Origin: Candidatus Gastranaerophilales bacterium
Lineage (GTDB): Bacteria; Cyanobacteriota; Vampirovibrionia; Gastranaerophilales; Gastranaerophilaceae
Length of the DNA: 64,000 nucleotides
Reading direction: 5' to 3'
Assembly (NCBI GenBank): GCA_944325785.1
Contig: CALVBN010000007.1
Span: 59,794 to 123,793, forward strand
The position numbers and the translations under genes are program-made. Every line of letters starts with the position of its first letter. The first letter of the stretch is position 1. The notes beneath the pieces were generated by a model. The model saw only the letters and a list, made by a program, of their open reading frames with translations. It searched no databases and was not told the origin of the DNA. Shown piece after piece: positions 53,260-61,838 of this stretch.

Positions 53260-54567
53260 ATGAAAAATAAATTGATACTATTTTGGGCGATTGTGCTTAT
53301 TGTAATCGCATCCATAGTTACAATTTGTGTAAAACCAACCAAACTCGGTTTGGATTTAGTCGGCGGTTCAAGACTTGTTCTGGAAGCGCAGACAACAAAT
53401 ACAATTGCACAAATTACACCGGATATGATGTCAAGCCTGCAGTTTGCGATTGAAAACAGAGTTAACAAACTCGGTGTTTCTGAAACTGTGGTTCAGCGCT
53501 CCGGCGACAGGCGTCTTGTTATTGAAATTCCGGATGTTTCAGACTTAAATCAAGCAAAAGCATATTTAGGCGAAACAGCAGAATTGGATTTCAGAAAACC
53601 TGTTATGAAAGACGGACTTCCAGAGTGGGAAGCAACGGGACTTACAGGCAAGGATCTTTCAAGAGCTAATTTGAGTACAAACTCACAAAACGGTCAATGG
53701 GTAGTTGACCTTGAATTTAACGGAGAAGGTACTAAAAAGTTTGCAGATTTGACAAAACAGCTTGTCGGACAGCCGATGGCAATATTCTTTAACGGCGAGC
53801 TGCAGTCCGCACCTGTTATCAGAGAAGCTATCACAGGAGGCAGAGCGCAAATTTCCGGCGGTGACAGCGGATTTGTTTATGAAGAAGCTAAGAAAATGGT
53901 AGACCTGTTAAATGCCGGCGCATTGCCTGTTCCTGCTAAAATTATTGAAGAAAATACTGTAGGACCTACTCTCGGGGCTGACAGTATTGCTAAATCAAAG
54001 GTAGCAGGCGCTATAGGACTTGGCTTTGTAATGCTGTTTATGGCTGTATACTACAGAGCGCCCGGTTTGATTGCCGATGTTGCGCTTGTTATATACGGCT
54101 TAATGCTGTTTGCCTTATTTAAGGCTATTCCGATTACACTTACACTTGCAGGTATTGCCGGTTTTATTCTGAGTATCGGTATGGCTGTTGATGCGAATAT
54201 TCTTATATTTGAACGTACAAAAGAAGAATTGAAAGCGGGAAGGACATTGTTTACTGCAATTAATTCCGGTTTTGACAGAGCATTTACAAGTATTTTCGAC
54301 TCAAATATGACTACAATTATCACCTGCATTATTCTGTATTTCTGCGGAACAAGTATTGTTAAAGGTTTTGCTTTAACACTTGCAATAGGTGTTGTTGTTT
54401 CAATGTTCAGTGCTATTACCATTACTAAAAACTTTATGCACTTGATATTCGGAACAGGAAAATTGCAGCACCCTGCACTGTTCGGCTTGAAGGCAAGTGA
54501 AATAAATGAAAGCTATCAAGCAAGTGAAACAAAACGCGAAAAGGCGAAATTCGGTATACTTGATTAG
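53260..54567 (+). CDS. secD: Protein translocase subunit SecD
   Basis: A 435-residue SecD: one N-terminal membrane helix, the periplasmic domain with LGLDLVGGSRLVLEA, and five C-terminal helices with GFVMLFMAVYY, ILSIGMAVDANILIFERTKEE. It uses the proton gradient to help Sec export. Shorter than the E. coli protein (615) by loss of part of the periplasmic region. secF follows after 36 nt. An AAAGGAG ribosome binding site precedes it. Confidence 0.95.
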   Translation: MKNKLILFWAIVLIVIASIVTICVKPTKLGLDLVGGSRLVLEAQTTNTIAQITPDMMSSLQFAIENRVNKLGVSETVVQRSGDRRLVIEIPDVSDLNQAKAYLGETAELDFRKPVMKDGLPEWEATGLTGKDLSRANLSTNSQNGQWVVDLEFNGEGTKKFADLTKQLVGQPMAIFFNGELQSAPVIREAITGGRAQISGGDSGFVYEEAKKMVDLLNAGALPVPAKIIEENTVGPTLGADSIAKSKVAGAIGLGFVMLFMAVYYRAPGLIADVALVIYGLMLFALFKAIPITLTLAGIAGFILSIGMAVDANILIFERTKEELKAGRTLFTAINSGFDRAFTSIFDSNMTTIITCIILYFCGTSIVKGFALTLAIGVVVSMFSAITITKNFMHLIFGTGKLQHPALFGLKASEINESYQASETKREKAKFGILD

Positions 54568-54603
54568 TAAGGCTAAGTTAGAAATAGATAAAGGAATTTT
54601 GAG

Positions 54604-55557
54604 ATGAAATTAAATATAGTAAAATACAGATTTTTATTTTTAGCAATATCAGCAATATTATTGCTTCCGGGTATTGTTGCAATGATATATTCAACAATAA
54701 CTTATCCGACACATACACCTATGAAGGTCGGTATTGATTATACCGGCGGTACTACTCTGCAGTACGGGGTTAAGGAAAGCATTTCAAATGACAAATTATC
54801 AAATGTCAGAAAAACTCTTGAAGATGGCGGAATCGAAAATCCTTACCTGCAGATTATTAATGTTAATTCGCAAGATGGAAAAGACTTGAAAGCAGTTCTT
54901 TCTATCAGAACAAAATTTATTGCTGAAGGTTCTGCTGACCAGGATAAAATTACAAGTATTATGAATAAGGAATTCTCTTCTCCTGAATTGGTGCAGGTCG
55001 CTTCTGTAGGACCGACTTTGGGGATGGAATTGTTTAAAAACTCTTTAATCGCTTTATCTCTTGCATTACTGGGTATTATTGCATACTTAACTTTCCGTTT
55101 CCAGTTTGACTATGCGTTTGCGGCGATATTGGGGCTTGTTCACGATGCTCTGTTTGTATGCGGTGTTTTCTCTATTCTCGGTTTATTATACGATGTGCAG
55201 ATAGACGCTTTGTTTGTAACGGCATTATTGACTGTTATAGGTTTCTCCGTACACGATACAATTGTTGTATTTGACAGAGTTAGAGAAAATCTGAAGTATT
55301 ATTCTAAGAAGATGACATTCAGTGAGATTATGAATTCAAGTATTAATCAGACCCTTGCAAGAAGTATAAATACCTCATTAACCACATTGATTACACTGTT
55401 TGCGCTGTATTTGTTCGGCGGAGTTACAACTAAGGATTTCGTACTTGCAATGATAATCGGTATTGCGGTTGGTACATATTCAAGTATTTTCTTCTGCGCA
55501 ACTCTTGTTGATATCTGGGAAGATAAAAAGGCTTCTGCAAAAACTGTTACTGCATAG
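54604..55557 (+). CDS. secF: Protein translocase subunit SecF
   Basis: A 317-residue SecF with GIDYTGGTTLQYGV at the N-terminal side and TVIGFSVHDTIVVFDRVREN in the membrane part. It partners SecD. A strong terminator follows. Confidence 0.95.
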   Translation: MKLNIVKYRFLFLAISAILLLPGIVAMIYSTITYPTHTPMKVGIDYTGGTTLQYGVKESISNDKLSNVRKTLEDGGIENPYLQIINVNSQDGKDLKAVLSIRTKFIAEGSADQDKITSIMNKEFSSPELVQVASVGPTLGMELFKNSLIALSLALLGIIAYLTFRFQFDYAFAAILGLVHDALFVCGVFSILGLLYDVQIDALFVTALLTVIGFSVHDTIVVFDRVRENLKYYSKKMTFSEIMNSSINQTLARSINTSLTTLITLFALYLFGGVTTKDFVLAMIIGIAVGTYSSIFFCATLVDIWEDKKASAKTVTA

Positions 55558-55579
55558 TAAAGTCAAAGAAGATTTTGAA

Positions 55580-55619
55580 ACAGGGCTGGATTTTTGAAAA
55601 AAATCCAGCCCTGTCTTTT
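55580..55619 (+). terminator. Strong terminator after secF
   Basis: ACAGGGCTGGATTTTT and AAAAATCCAGCCCTGT form a perfect 16-bp stem with a 3-nt loop, then CTTTTG. Confidence 0.9.
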
Positions 55620-55662
55620 GTAACACTTTCTTAACAAACTGGCAAAAAAATAAATTTTGGGA

Positions 55663-55668
55663 TATTTT
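55663..55668 (+). promoter_or_regulatory. Possible -10 box of a leaderless mRNA (HNH protein)
   Basis: TATTTT, six nucleotides (TATATT), then GTG. No ribosome binding site. Confidence 0.35.
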
Positions 55669-55674
55669 TATATT

Positions 55675-57066
55675 GTGAAAATAACACCAATTACTTATAA
55701 TCCTTTTGTAATAAAAACAAGGCAGACCAACAAAAGCAAGTCATATCAAGCTTCGAGTTTACCTGCGCTGCAGGCGCCTGTATGCCTGGTGCCGTTCGGG
55801 CGCTCCGCAAAGAATGCGGAATCTCTTCGCAGATTAATGAGTTACAAAATTCCCGACATGTATTCCGGATGTGAAATTTTAAATCCAAAGGATATGGAAA
55901 ATTTGATTTCAAGCCGTGTTTTTTCCGGTCCTGTTGATAAGGTTATTGAGGCGCTTGAACCATATAAGAACTGTCTGCAGAATGTTGAAAAAGAGGTTCT
56001 CGCTAAAATAGAAAAAGCAAGTGTTACACGCCCTCAAGCAACATTAGCGCAAATAATAGAAAGTATGGTTCCGGAGCATCAAAGACGATTGAGAGATATT
56101 CAAGCTCCGGTTTTTGCTAAATTAAACATGCTGGCATCTTATATGCCTCTTGAACAGCAGGTTAAGTATAGAGAATTAATAGGGTTTACTAATAAACGTT
56201 TGAATAATGTACCTTCAAGCCAGCCTTTCAGTGCAAAAGAGTTTAATTATAAATTAAAACGCATAGCAGAAGAAATCGAGGACGGCAACAATCCCGAAGA
56301 GATTGCAGTCATAAATAATATGATGTATATTGCTAAAAAGATGCCGGAAAAAACAGAGGTTGATATTCTTGCTTCAAAAAATTCGGTCTCAAAATTTCAA
56401 AGAAATAAGAGAATAAAACTTCAGCAGAGTTTGACGCGCAAGCGGAGCGAATTGTTAAATCAAATAGAAACTCTGCATCTGAACTCCGTATTGAATGATA
56501 ATTTTGAGTTAAGCCGTCTGCTTAGTCAAACAAGGGCTAGAATTTATAATATACCGGTTAAAACTCCATTTAACAGAAAATCTTTTATATATGAATTAGA
56601 GAAAATAACTGATACGCTCGAAAACCGCAAGCTTGCGCGCCAGATGGTAAGTACTGCGGTCAAGCTTCCGACTTCTCATAATGATGTTTCTGCTTTTATT
56701 GTTAAGGCGTCTGATTATTCTTCTTCAAAAATCGGCTACAATCTTATTGCACCCTCAGAAGGCAGTATAGAACATCTGATTCCGCACGGGAAAAATGGGA
56801 ATGATCTCATTTCAAATTATGGTTTAACAACCAAGTACTGTAACTCCGAACGCAGTGATAAGCCGTTGGCACAGTATCTGCGCCAGCATCCGGAAGCGTA
56901 TGAAAATTGTCAGAAACAGGTCGACAGGTTGATTGAATTATATAATGACGGTACTTTTAGCAAAGTCGGATTGAGCAAATGGTATATTATAAATTTTGTC
57001 CAAAAAATGTATAAATTATCTCCGCCGGAAAAGCGTATGGTGCTTGATATTGGGAATTTAATGTAA
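55675..57066 (+). CDS. HNH-endonuclease-like protein with N-terminal motif
   Basis: A 463-residue protein. The C-terminal end holds an HNH-type motif: Glu366-His367 in SIEHLIPHGKNG, Asn381 in DLISNYG and Asn390 in KYCNSERSDKPL, matching the pattern of HNH nucleases. The first 340 residues are helical and repeat-like; two similar segments (ending FSAKEFNYKLKRIAEEIEDG and FNRKSFIYELEKITDTLENR) suggest an internal duplication. The start is a GTG giving M-K-I-T-P-I, with VPFGRS at residues 39-44. A TTG at 55657 would add six residues. No signal peptide, membrane segment or neighbouring immunity gene. Confidence 0.6.
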   Translation: MKITPITYNPFVIKTRQTNKSKSYQASSLPALQAPVCLVPFGRSAKNAESLRRLMSYKIPDMYSGCEILNPKDMENLISSRVFSGPVDKVIEALEPYKNCLQNVEKEVLAKIEKASVTRPQATLAQIIESMVPEHQRRLRDIQAPVFAKLNMLASYMPLEQQVKYRELIGFTNKRLNNVPSSQPFSAKEFNYKLKRIAEEIEDGNNPEEIAVINNMMYIAKKMPEKTEVDILASKNSVSKFQRNKRIKLQQSLTRKRSELLNQIETLHLNSVLNDNFELSRLLSQTRARIYNIPVKTPFNRKSFIYELEKITDTLENRKLARQMVSTAVKLPTSHNDVSAFIVKASDYSSSKIGYNLIAPSEGSIEHLIPHGKNGNDLISNYGLTTKYCNSERSDKPLAQYLRQHPEAYENCQKQVDRLIELYNDGTFSKVGLSKWYIINFVQKMYKLSPPEKRMVLDIGNLM

Positions 57067-57158
57067 AATTTCTTTTAAACGCTGCTGAATTTCTTATTAT
57101 TTGCAGGGAATTTTTGTTTTTACTATAATTAACATGCAAATAAGAAAGGAAAGAGACT

Positions 57159-58355
57159 ATGAAAAAATCAATTAAAGATTTAGGCGACATCAAGGGAAAA
57201 ACCGCTCTTGTCAGAGTTGATATTAACGTTCCTCTTGATGAAAACAAAAATGTAACAGACGATACTCGTATTCAAGCTATTGTTCCTACAGTTAAATTTT
57301 TAAAGGACAAAGGCGCAAAAATTGTTCTTATGGCACACTTAGGCAGACCTAAAGGCGAAAGAAACATGGAATTCTCTCTTGAGCCGGTTGCTAAATATAT
57401 GGCTAAAGTTTTTGGTGAAGACATCGTATTTATTCCTTCTGTAGAAGAAGCAAAACCATATGTTGAAAAACTTGCTGACGGTCAGATTGCTTTATTGGAA
57501 AATATTCGTTTCTACAAAGCAGAAGAAGCAAAAGATGATGATATGACTTTTGCGGAAGAATTAGCAAAATTAGGCGACTTTTACGTAAATGACGCATTCG
57601 GTGCTGCTCACAGAAACCACACTTCTACTGCTAAATTGGCAAAAATTCTTAAGCCGGCTGTATCCGGTTTGTTGATGGAAAAAGAAATCAGATGCTTATC
57701 TCAAGCTCTTGATAATCCGACAAGACCGTTTACTGCAGTAGTCGGCGGTGCAAAAGTTTCTTCTAAAATTGGTGTTTTAGAAAATCTTTTAGATAAAGTT
57801 GATAATATGATAATCGGCGGAGGCATGGCTTATACATTTGTTAAGGCTAACGGCGGTAAAATCGGTAACTCAATCTGTGAAGACGATCAGATTGATGTTG
57901 CAAAAGCTATCGAAAAGAAAGCTCAAGAAAAGGGCGTTAAGTTAGTAATGGCAACAGACGTTCTTGTAACTGACGATTTCTCCGGCAACGGCACTAACAA
58001 ATTTGTTAAGATTAACGAAATTCCGGATGGATTTGAAGGTGTTGATGCCGGTCCGGATTCAAGAAAAGCTTTTGCAGATGTTATCAAATCTTCAAAGACA
58101 ATTTTGATGAATGGTCCTGTAGGTGCATTTGAAAATCCTAAGTTTGCAGAAGGTACAAAGGCTGTTTTAGAAGCTATTGTTGAAGCTACAAAGAACGGTG
58201 CAACTTCTGTCATCGGCGGTGGAGATTCTGTTTCTGCAGCTAAGAAATTCTGCAAGGCAGAAGATTTCACTCACGTTTCAACAGGCGGAGGCGCTTCATT
58301 AGAATTCATTGAAGGTAAAGTTCTTCCGGGTGTTGCAGCACTTGATGACAAGTAA
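57159..58355 (+). CDS. pgk: Phosphoglycerate kinase
   Basis: A 398-residue PGK: VRVDINVPLDENKNVTDDTR, MAHLGRPKG, FVNDAFGAAHRNHTST-type segment (YVNDAFGAAHRNH) and the ATP site GGGDSVSAA. A strong AAAGGAAAG ribosome binding site and codon use typical of a highly expressed gene. A terminator follows. Confidence 0.98.
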   Translation: MKKSIKDLGDIKGKTALVRVDINVPLDENKNVTDDTRIQAIVPTVKFLKDKGAKIVLMAHLGRPKGERNMEFSLEPVAKYMAKVFGEDIVFIPSVEEAKPYVEKLADGQIALLENIRFYKAEEAKDDDMTFAEELAKLGDFYVNDAFGAAHRNHTSTAKLAKILKPAVSGLLMEKEIRCLSQALDNPTRPFTAVVGGAKVSSKIGVLENLLDKVDNMIIGGGMAYTFVKANGGKIGNSICEDDQIDVAKAIEKKAQEKGVKLVMATDVLVTDDFSGNGTNKFVKINEIPDGFEGVDAGPDSRKAFADVIKSSKTILMNGPVGAFENPKFAEGTKAVLEAIVEATKNGATSVIGGGDSVSAAKKFCKAEDFTHVSTGGGASLEFIEGKVLPGVAALDDK

Positions 58356-58372
58356 GAAATAGAAATCATATG

Positions 58373-58408
58373 AAAAACCGGCAGGATAAACAATCCTGCC
58401 GGTTTTTT
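58373..58408 (+). terminator. Terminator after pgk
   Basis: AAAACCGGCAGGAT and ATCCTGCCGGTTTT form a 14-bp stem with a short loop, then a T tract. Confidence 0.9.
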
Positions 58409-58422
58409 GCGTGGCGTTAAGA

Positions 58423-58480
58423 GTGAAGCGAAAATTTAGAGCAGAGATTCTTCGGCTCTTACGAGCCTCTGAATGACGCC
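58423..58480. repeat. Dispersed palindromic repeat, copy 1
   Basis: About 57 nt from GTGAAGCGAAAATTTAGAGC to CTCTGAATGACGC are nearly identical to 63879-63937. GGCTC-TTAC-GAGCC forms the hairpin at its centre. Confidence 0.75.
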
Positions 58481-58565
58481 AAATCGGCAGGTGCAAACCT
58501 CAAAAATATAATTTAGGAGTTTATTTATGAATTTATCATGGACAGTAGTGCCTAAATGACGAGGG

Positions 58566-58782
58566 TGGTTCAAATCCAGACCAAATACATTTACCCCTCC
58601 CCCCCCCTGAGTGACGTTAGGCATGGCGGTTCAAATCCAAACCAAATACATTTACCCCTCCCCCCTTGAGTGACGTTAGGCATGGCGGTTCAAATCCAAA
58701 CCAAATACATTTACCCTTCCCCCCCCCTGAGTGACGTTAGGCATGGCGGTTCAAATCCAGACTAAATACATTTACCCCCCTG
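58566..58782. repeat. Tandem 60-bp repeat with poly-C tracts
   Basis: One partial and three nearly complete copies of a 55-61 bp unit: TGAGTGACGTTAGGCATGGC, then GGTTCAAATCCAAACC, then AAATACATTTACCC and a run of Cs. The C runs differ in length (5-9). No spacers separate the copies. The array ends at the bioY stop; it is the main content of the 427-nt gap after pgk. GGTTCAAATCC resembles a tRNA T-arm, but there is no tRNA. Confidence 0.85.
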
Positions 58783-59460
58783 TCAGCACATTACAATCCA
58801 TAATAGTTTTCTGGATTGGCGTCCAAGGTAAATTGCTATCATTGTAAAGAAAATGTCGTATAGTACTTGTATTCCGCTTTGTGAAAATATCCAGCTTGTA
58901 ACTAAATCCATGGGAGCATGTCTTAGGGTTGCGATGAACAGCATGTAGAGAATGCCGAGAACGTGAATTGTGGCAACTCCGATAATTGAGATTAAAAATA
59001 TTCTTAAAAAATCTGTTTTGCCTTTTAATAGTGTTCCTGCGAAAAAGATTGCCGGCAGAAAAGCCAGGATATAACCGAAGCCGTATTCAAAAAGATAGCT
59101 GATACCGCCTCCGAGTGCAAATACAGGAACAAACAAGCCGAGAATAATGTAGCCTAAAATTGCTAGGATACCAAACTTACGCCCCATAAGCGCAACTATA
59201 AAAAATACTACCGGAATTTGCGGGATGTATTTGTAGCTCTTGATAAAATGGTGCAGGATTTCGTATTCGCTTACGTCCTGCGAAAGAAAAGTAAAAGTAT
59301 CAAGCGGAAGGTACGGATGTTTTATTGTTACCTGCGTAAATGTTGCCATTATTATGAACAGAATGCACAGACCTGTTAAAATAAGAGTTCCGAGTGTGAC
59401 TTTAATCGGTTCCCCTTTGTACTTAAAACTGTTTATCTGTTTTGCAACTCTTTTACTCAT
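58783..59460 (-). CDS. bioY: BioY-like biotin transporter
   Basis: A 225-residue membrane protein with about six helices. ILGLFVPVFALGGGISYLFE and FGYILAFLPAIFFAG fit the BioY core (family about 180-220). BioY is the substrate-binding S component for biotin and can work with ECF AT proteins. It is last in an operon with rimI, and its start overlaps the rimI stop. The accB gene at 27 kb needs biotin, so uptake may supply it. The start is not preceded by its own ribosome binding site. Confidence 0.8.
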   Translation of the reverse strand: MSKRVAKQINSFKYKGEPIKVTLGTLILTGLCILFIIMATFTQVTIKHPYLPLDTFTFLSQDVSEYEILHHFIKSYKYIPQIPVVFFIVALMGRKFGILAILGYIILGLFVPVFALGGGISYLFEYGFGYILAFLPAIFFAGTLLKGKTDFLRIFLISIIGVATIHVLGILYMLFIATLRHAPMDLVTSWIFSQSGIQVLYDIFFTMIAIYLGRQSRKLLWIVMC

Positions 59461-60005
59461 TTTATTTTGATTAATGTTTTTAGTTTTTCAAGGTTTTTTT
59501 GATATATCTGTTTAAATTTATCATAGAAAATGTTTTCAGTCCACATAATAAGAGCATCTTCGTTATTATCCTGGTAATATCCCTTTCTTGTCCCTAATGA
59601 CTGAAAACCGTATTTTTCGTAGAGTTTTATTGCTGGAGTATTGGAAGTTCTTACTTCAAGCGTTAAATACTTTACCCCGTCTTTGTAGCAATCATCAATA
59701 ATTTTTTGGATAATTGATTCACCCACGTGGTTTCTCAGATAATCCTTTTTGACTGCAATTGTAGTAATATGTCCCTCGTCAATAATATGCCAGGTTCCTG
59801 CGTAGCCCACAAGCTCGCCGTCTGCAGTCTTGGCTGTATAGTATTTTGCAAGATTATTAGACATTTCATCGTAAAAAGACGATTTTGCCCAGTGGTGTTT
59901 GCCGTATGCATCTTTTTCTATCTCGACAACGCCCTCGATATCATCTTTGGACATCGGTGTAATATAAATTTCAGATAATTTTTTTGCAGGTTTTTCTAAG
60001 GACAT
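59457..60005 (-). CDS. rimI: Ribosomal-protein alanine N-acetyltransferase RimI-like
   Basis: A 182-residue GNAT: PMSKDDIEGVVEIEKDAYGK at the start and the acetyl-CoA loop of ITTIAVKKDYLRNHVGES, then LTLEVRTSNTPAIKLYEKYG and GYYQDNNEDALIM, all as in RimI. It acetylates S18 and often other N-termini. In many bacteria it sits with tsaB. Here tsaB is at 14.5 kb. I chose ATG 60005 (M-S-L-E-K); a TTG 12 nt upstream would add four residues. It overlaps the gene before it by 10 nt. Confidence 0.88.
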   Translation of the reverse strand: MSLEKPAKKLSEIYITPMSKDDIEGVVEIEKDAYGKHHWAKSSFYDEMSNNLAKYYTAKTADGELVGYAGTWHIIDEGHITTIAVKKDYLRNHVGESIIQKIIDDCYKDGVKYLTLEVRTSNTPAIKLYEKYGFQSLGTRKGYYQDNNEDALIMWTENIFYDKFKQIYQKNLEKLKTLIKIK

Positions 60006-60271
60006 ATGCTTTCCCAATCTATATCATCTTCTGTTTCTTCTCCGGGTTCTACTATGTGGTCTCCGTCTTCGAGCATAAGCATCAGAGAAAGCCGGAGCTG
60101 TTTTTTATAGTTCTCAAGAGCTTTTTCGCGTGTTTTGGCACAAAATGCAAAACTCGGAATTTCTTTAATTTCAATGTAGTAATAAGGATTTCCGTTGAAA
60201 TCTAAATCCGTCCCTTCAATAAGAGTCCAATTAAGATTTAAATAATAATCCAAATCTTTTTCTTTAGTCAT
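59996..60271 (-). CDS. Small HicB-like protein
   Basis: A 91-residue protein whose central segment, YYIEIKEIPSFAFCAKTREK, and the following ALENYKK...LEDGDHIVEPG resemble the HicB antitoxin fold (strand, strand, T-x-EEA helix, and e-G-x-x-I-p-x-P). There is no HicA beside it and no DNA-binding tail. So it may be a solitary HicB-fold protein. It overlaps the GerMN gene before it by 8 nt and rimI after it by 10 nt. Confidence 0.45.
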   Translation of the reverse strand: MTKEKDLDYYLNLNWTLIEGTDLDFNGNPYYYIEIKEIPSFAFCAKTREKALENYKKQLRLSLMLMLEDGDHIVEPGEETEDDIDWESICP

Positions 60272-60866
60272 CCAACGACCTTTCGCTCAGAGGCTGTTTA
60301 ATCATTATACCTTCTCCGCCGATTACATCAGCCTGTTTCCCGTTAATGTAAAGATATACCGGCAGGTTTGTATTTGCTTTTGCGGTTTTGATAAGCTGGC
60401 GAACACGCGTATATGTGCTTTCTGTTCCGCCTCCGCCTTCAAAAGCTGAGGATAAATCTATCAAAATGCTTCCGGAGCCTTCTCTGACAGATAGTATCTT
60501 TGTTGCCGGCGGAATTTCAGAGGTGAAGCCTTTTGATTTTTCCCATTTTGTCGGAGCTGATATGAGTTCTTTGATTGCATATTCAAAGCAGGATTTTTCT
60601 ACTGCCGTGTCGCACTGTCTGTTTACAGAGCGCAGGTTGCCGTTTGAATCTGAAACAAAAACTTTGATTGTTTTATAGACATGTTCTTTTTGAGGCTCTT
60701 CTACTGCAGGGTTGTCCAAATCATCCGGCAGAGTTTCAAGCTCTTCCGGCTGATTGTTTTTTATCGGGTTAAAATGAAAACCCTCTGCCTTAAAAAATGA
60801 AAAGTAAACATATGCGACTGATATGACAATAAGAATGAACAAACCGAGCTTTTGAGAAAAATTCAT
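60264..60866 (-). CDS. GerMN-domain membrane-anchored protein
   Basis: A 200-residue protein with an N-terminal membrane helix (about 7-25), a Pro/Glu-rich linker and a GerMN domain (about 66-190): KTIKVFVSDSNGNL, the helix YAIKELISAPTKWEKSKGF, and ILIDLSSAFEGGGGTES. GerMN domains are found in many non-sporulating bacteria, including cyanobacteria, as lipoprotein or envelope proteins. The ligand is unknown. It lies 3 nt after the DUF2993 gene. Confidence 0.85.
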   Translation of the reverse strand: MNFSQKLGLFILIVISVAYVYFSFFKAEGFHFNPIKNNQPEELETLPDDLDNPAVEEPQKEHVYKTIKVFVSDSNGNLRSVNRQCDTAVEKSCFEYAIKELISAPTKWEKSKGFTSEIPPATKILSVREGSGSILIDLSSAFEGGGGTESTYTRVRQLIKTAKANTNLPVYLYINGKQADVIGGEGIMIKQPLSERSLDD

Positions 60867-60869
60867 GGT

Positions 60870-61697
60870 TTAATCTCCTTTTACATATATTTTACCATTA
60901 ATTTTTACTTTATTGTCAACAATATTTACATTCTCAACAATTGCATCGCATTTTTTTGTTTCCAATAGATCCAGAGTAAACTCAAGCGGGTTCAAAAGGT
61001 TCAAGAGATTTGCAACCTTGGAAAGCGACAGGGCGCCGTATGCGCTGTCCACTTTGACATTTACTGCTTTAATTTTTTCTTTGTCTACTTTAAAATCAGA
61101 AGACGCTACAAAAACTCTGTTGCGGGCAGAAGGTGCTATCGGGAAATTATACTCCGTTAAGATATAAATCCGGTTATTGCGGATTTTTGTGCTGACGCCT
61201 TTTACCTGGAACATCGGATATGCAATATCGTTAATTGTATTCAAAACTTTCTGGTAATCTGTATGTTTAAGCGCTGTATTCATGCTTTCTTCTGACAAAT
61301 CTATCTCGTAGGTGAATGTCATATCTGATTTAAAAACAACGGGGTCTTTTGTGTAATCAATATAGTTGTAATCTGTTGCTGTTTTTAAGTTGACATAGGG
61401 CAGAACAATGCCTTCAACAGGAACATCTTCTCCTGTAATTTCAAGGTTTTTGAAAATACCTTTCTTCATGCTGGAGAGTGTATATCCGTCAAATTTAACT
61501 TTGAAATCTGCGCCGGTTTCTTTCTTGAGCGAGCGTTTAATACTGTGTTCCGCAATGCTTTCAGCAACGGGATTCATAATTGCAAAGTGCTTATGATTTT
61601 TTAGATAATCTGCTGAAAATTTGTCATTTTCTGACGCTCCGGCAATACCTGCGCTCATAAAAACTGACATAAACAATAATAATAAAATCTTTTTCAT
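60870..61697 (-). CDS. Secreted DUF2993/LmeA-like protein
   Basis: A 275-residue precursor with a Sec signal peptide (about residues 1-21, MKKILLLLFMSVFMSAGIAG). The mature part is beta-rich and resembles the DUF2993 family of Actinobacteria and cyanobacteria: VKFDGYTLSSMKKGIFKNLE near its start, VNVKVDSAYGALSLS later. Some members bind phospholipids in the periplasm. It starts an operon with GerMN, HicB-like, rimI and bioY genes. Confidence 0.7.
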   Translation of the reverse strand: MKKILLLLFMSVFMSAGIAGASENDKFSADYLKNHKHFAIMNPVAESIAEHSIKRSLKKETGADFKVKFDGYTLSSMKKGIFKNLEITGEDVPVEGIVLPYVNLKTATDYNYIDYTKDPVVFKSDMTFTYEIDLSEESMNTALKHTDYQKVLNTINDIAYPMFQVKGVSTKIRNNRIYILTEYNFPIAPSARNRVFVASSDFKVDKEKIKAVNVKVDSAYGALSLSKVANLLNLLNPLEFTLDLLETKKCDAIVENVNIVDNKVKINGKIYVKGD

Positions 61698-61838
61698 AAT
61701 AACCTTCTAACTAAAAGTATCTGTAGTGTTTATACATCTTAGCACAATCTAAAAAAGACTGCACAAAGAGTATATTACCACTGCTAATCATGATTTTACA
61801 TTAAAAATTTATTTCGTGTTTTTATAATCCGGTTTAAG

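Noticed and set aside
58566..58782. CRISPR array
   Set aside because: The repeated units are contiguous and about 60 bp, with no unique spacers and no cas genes nearby.
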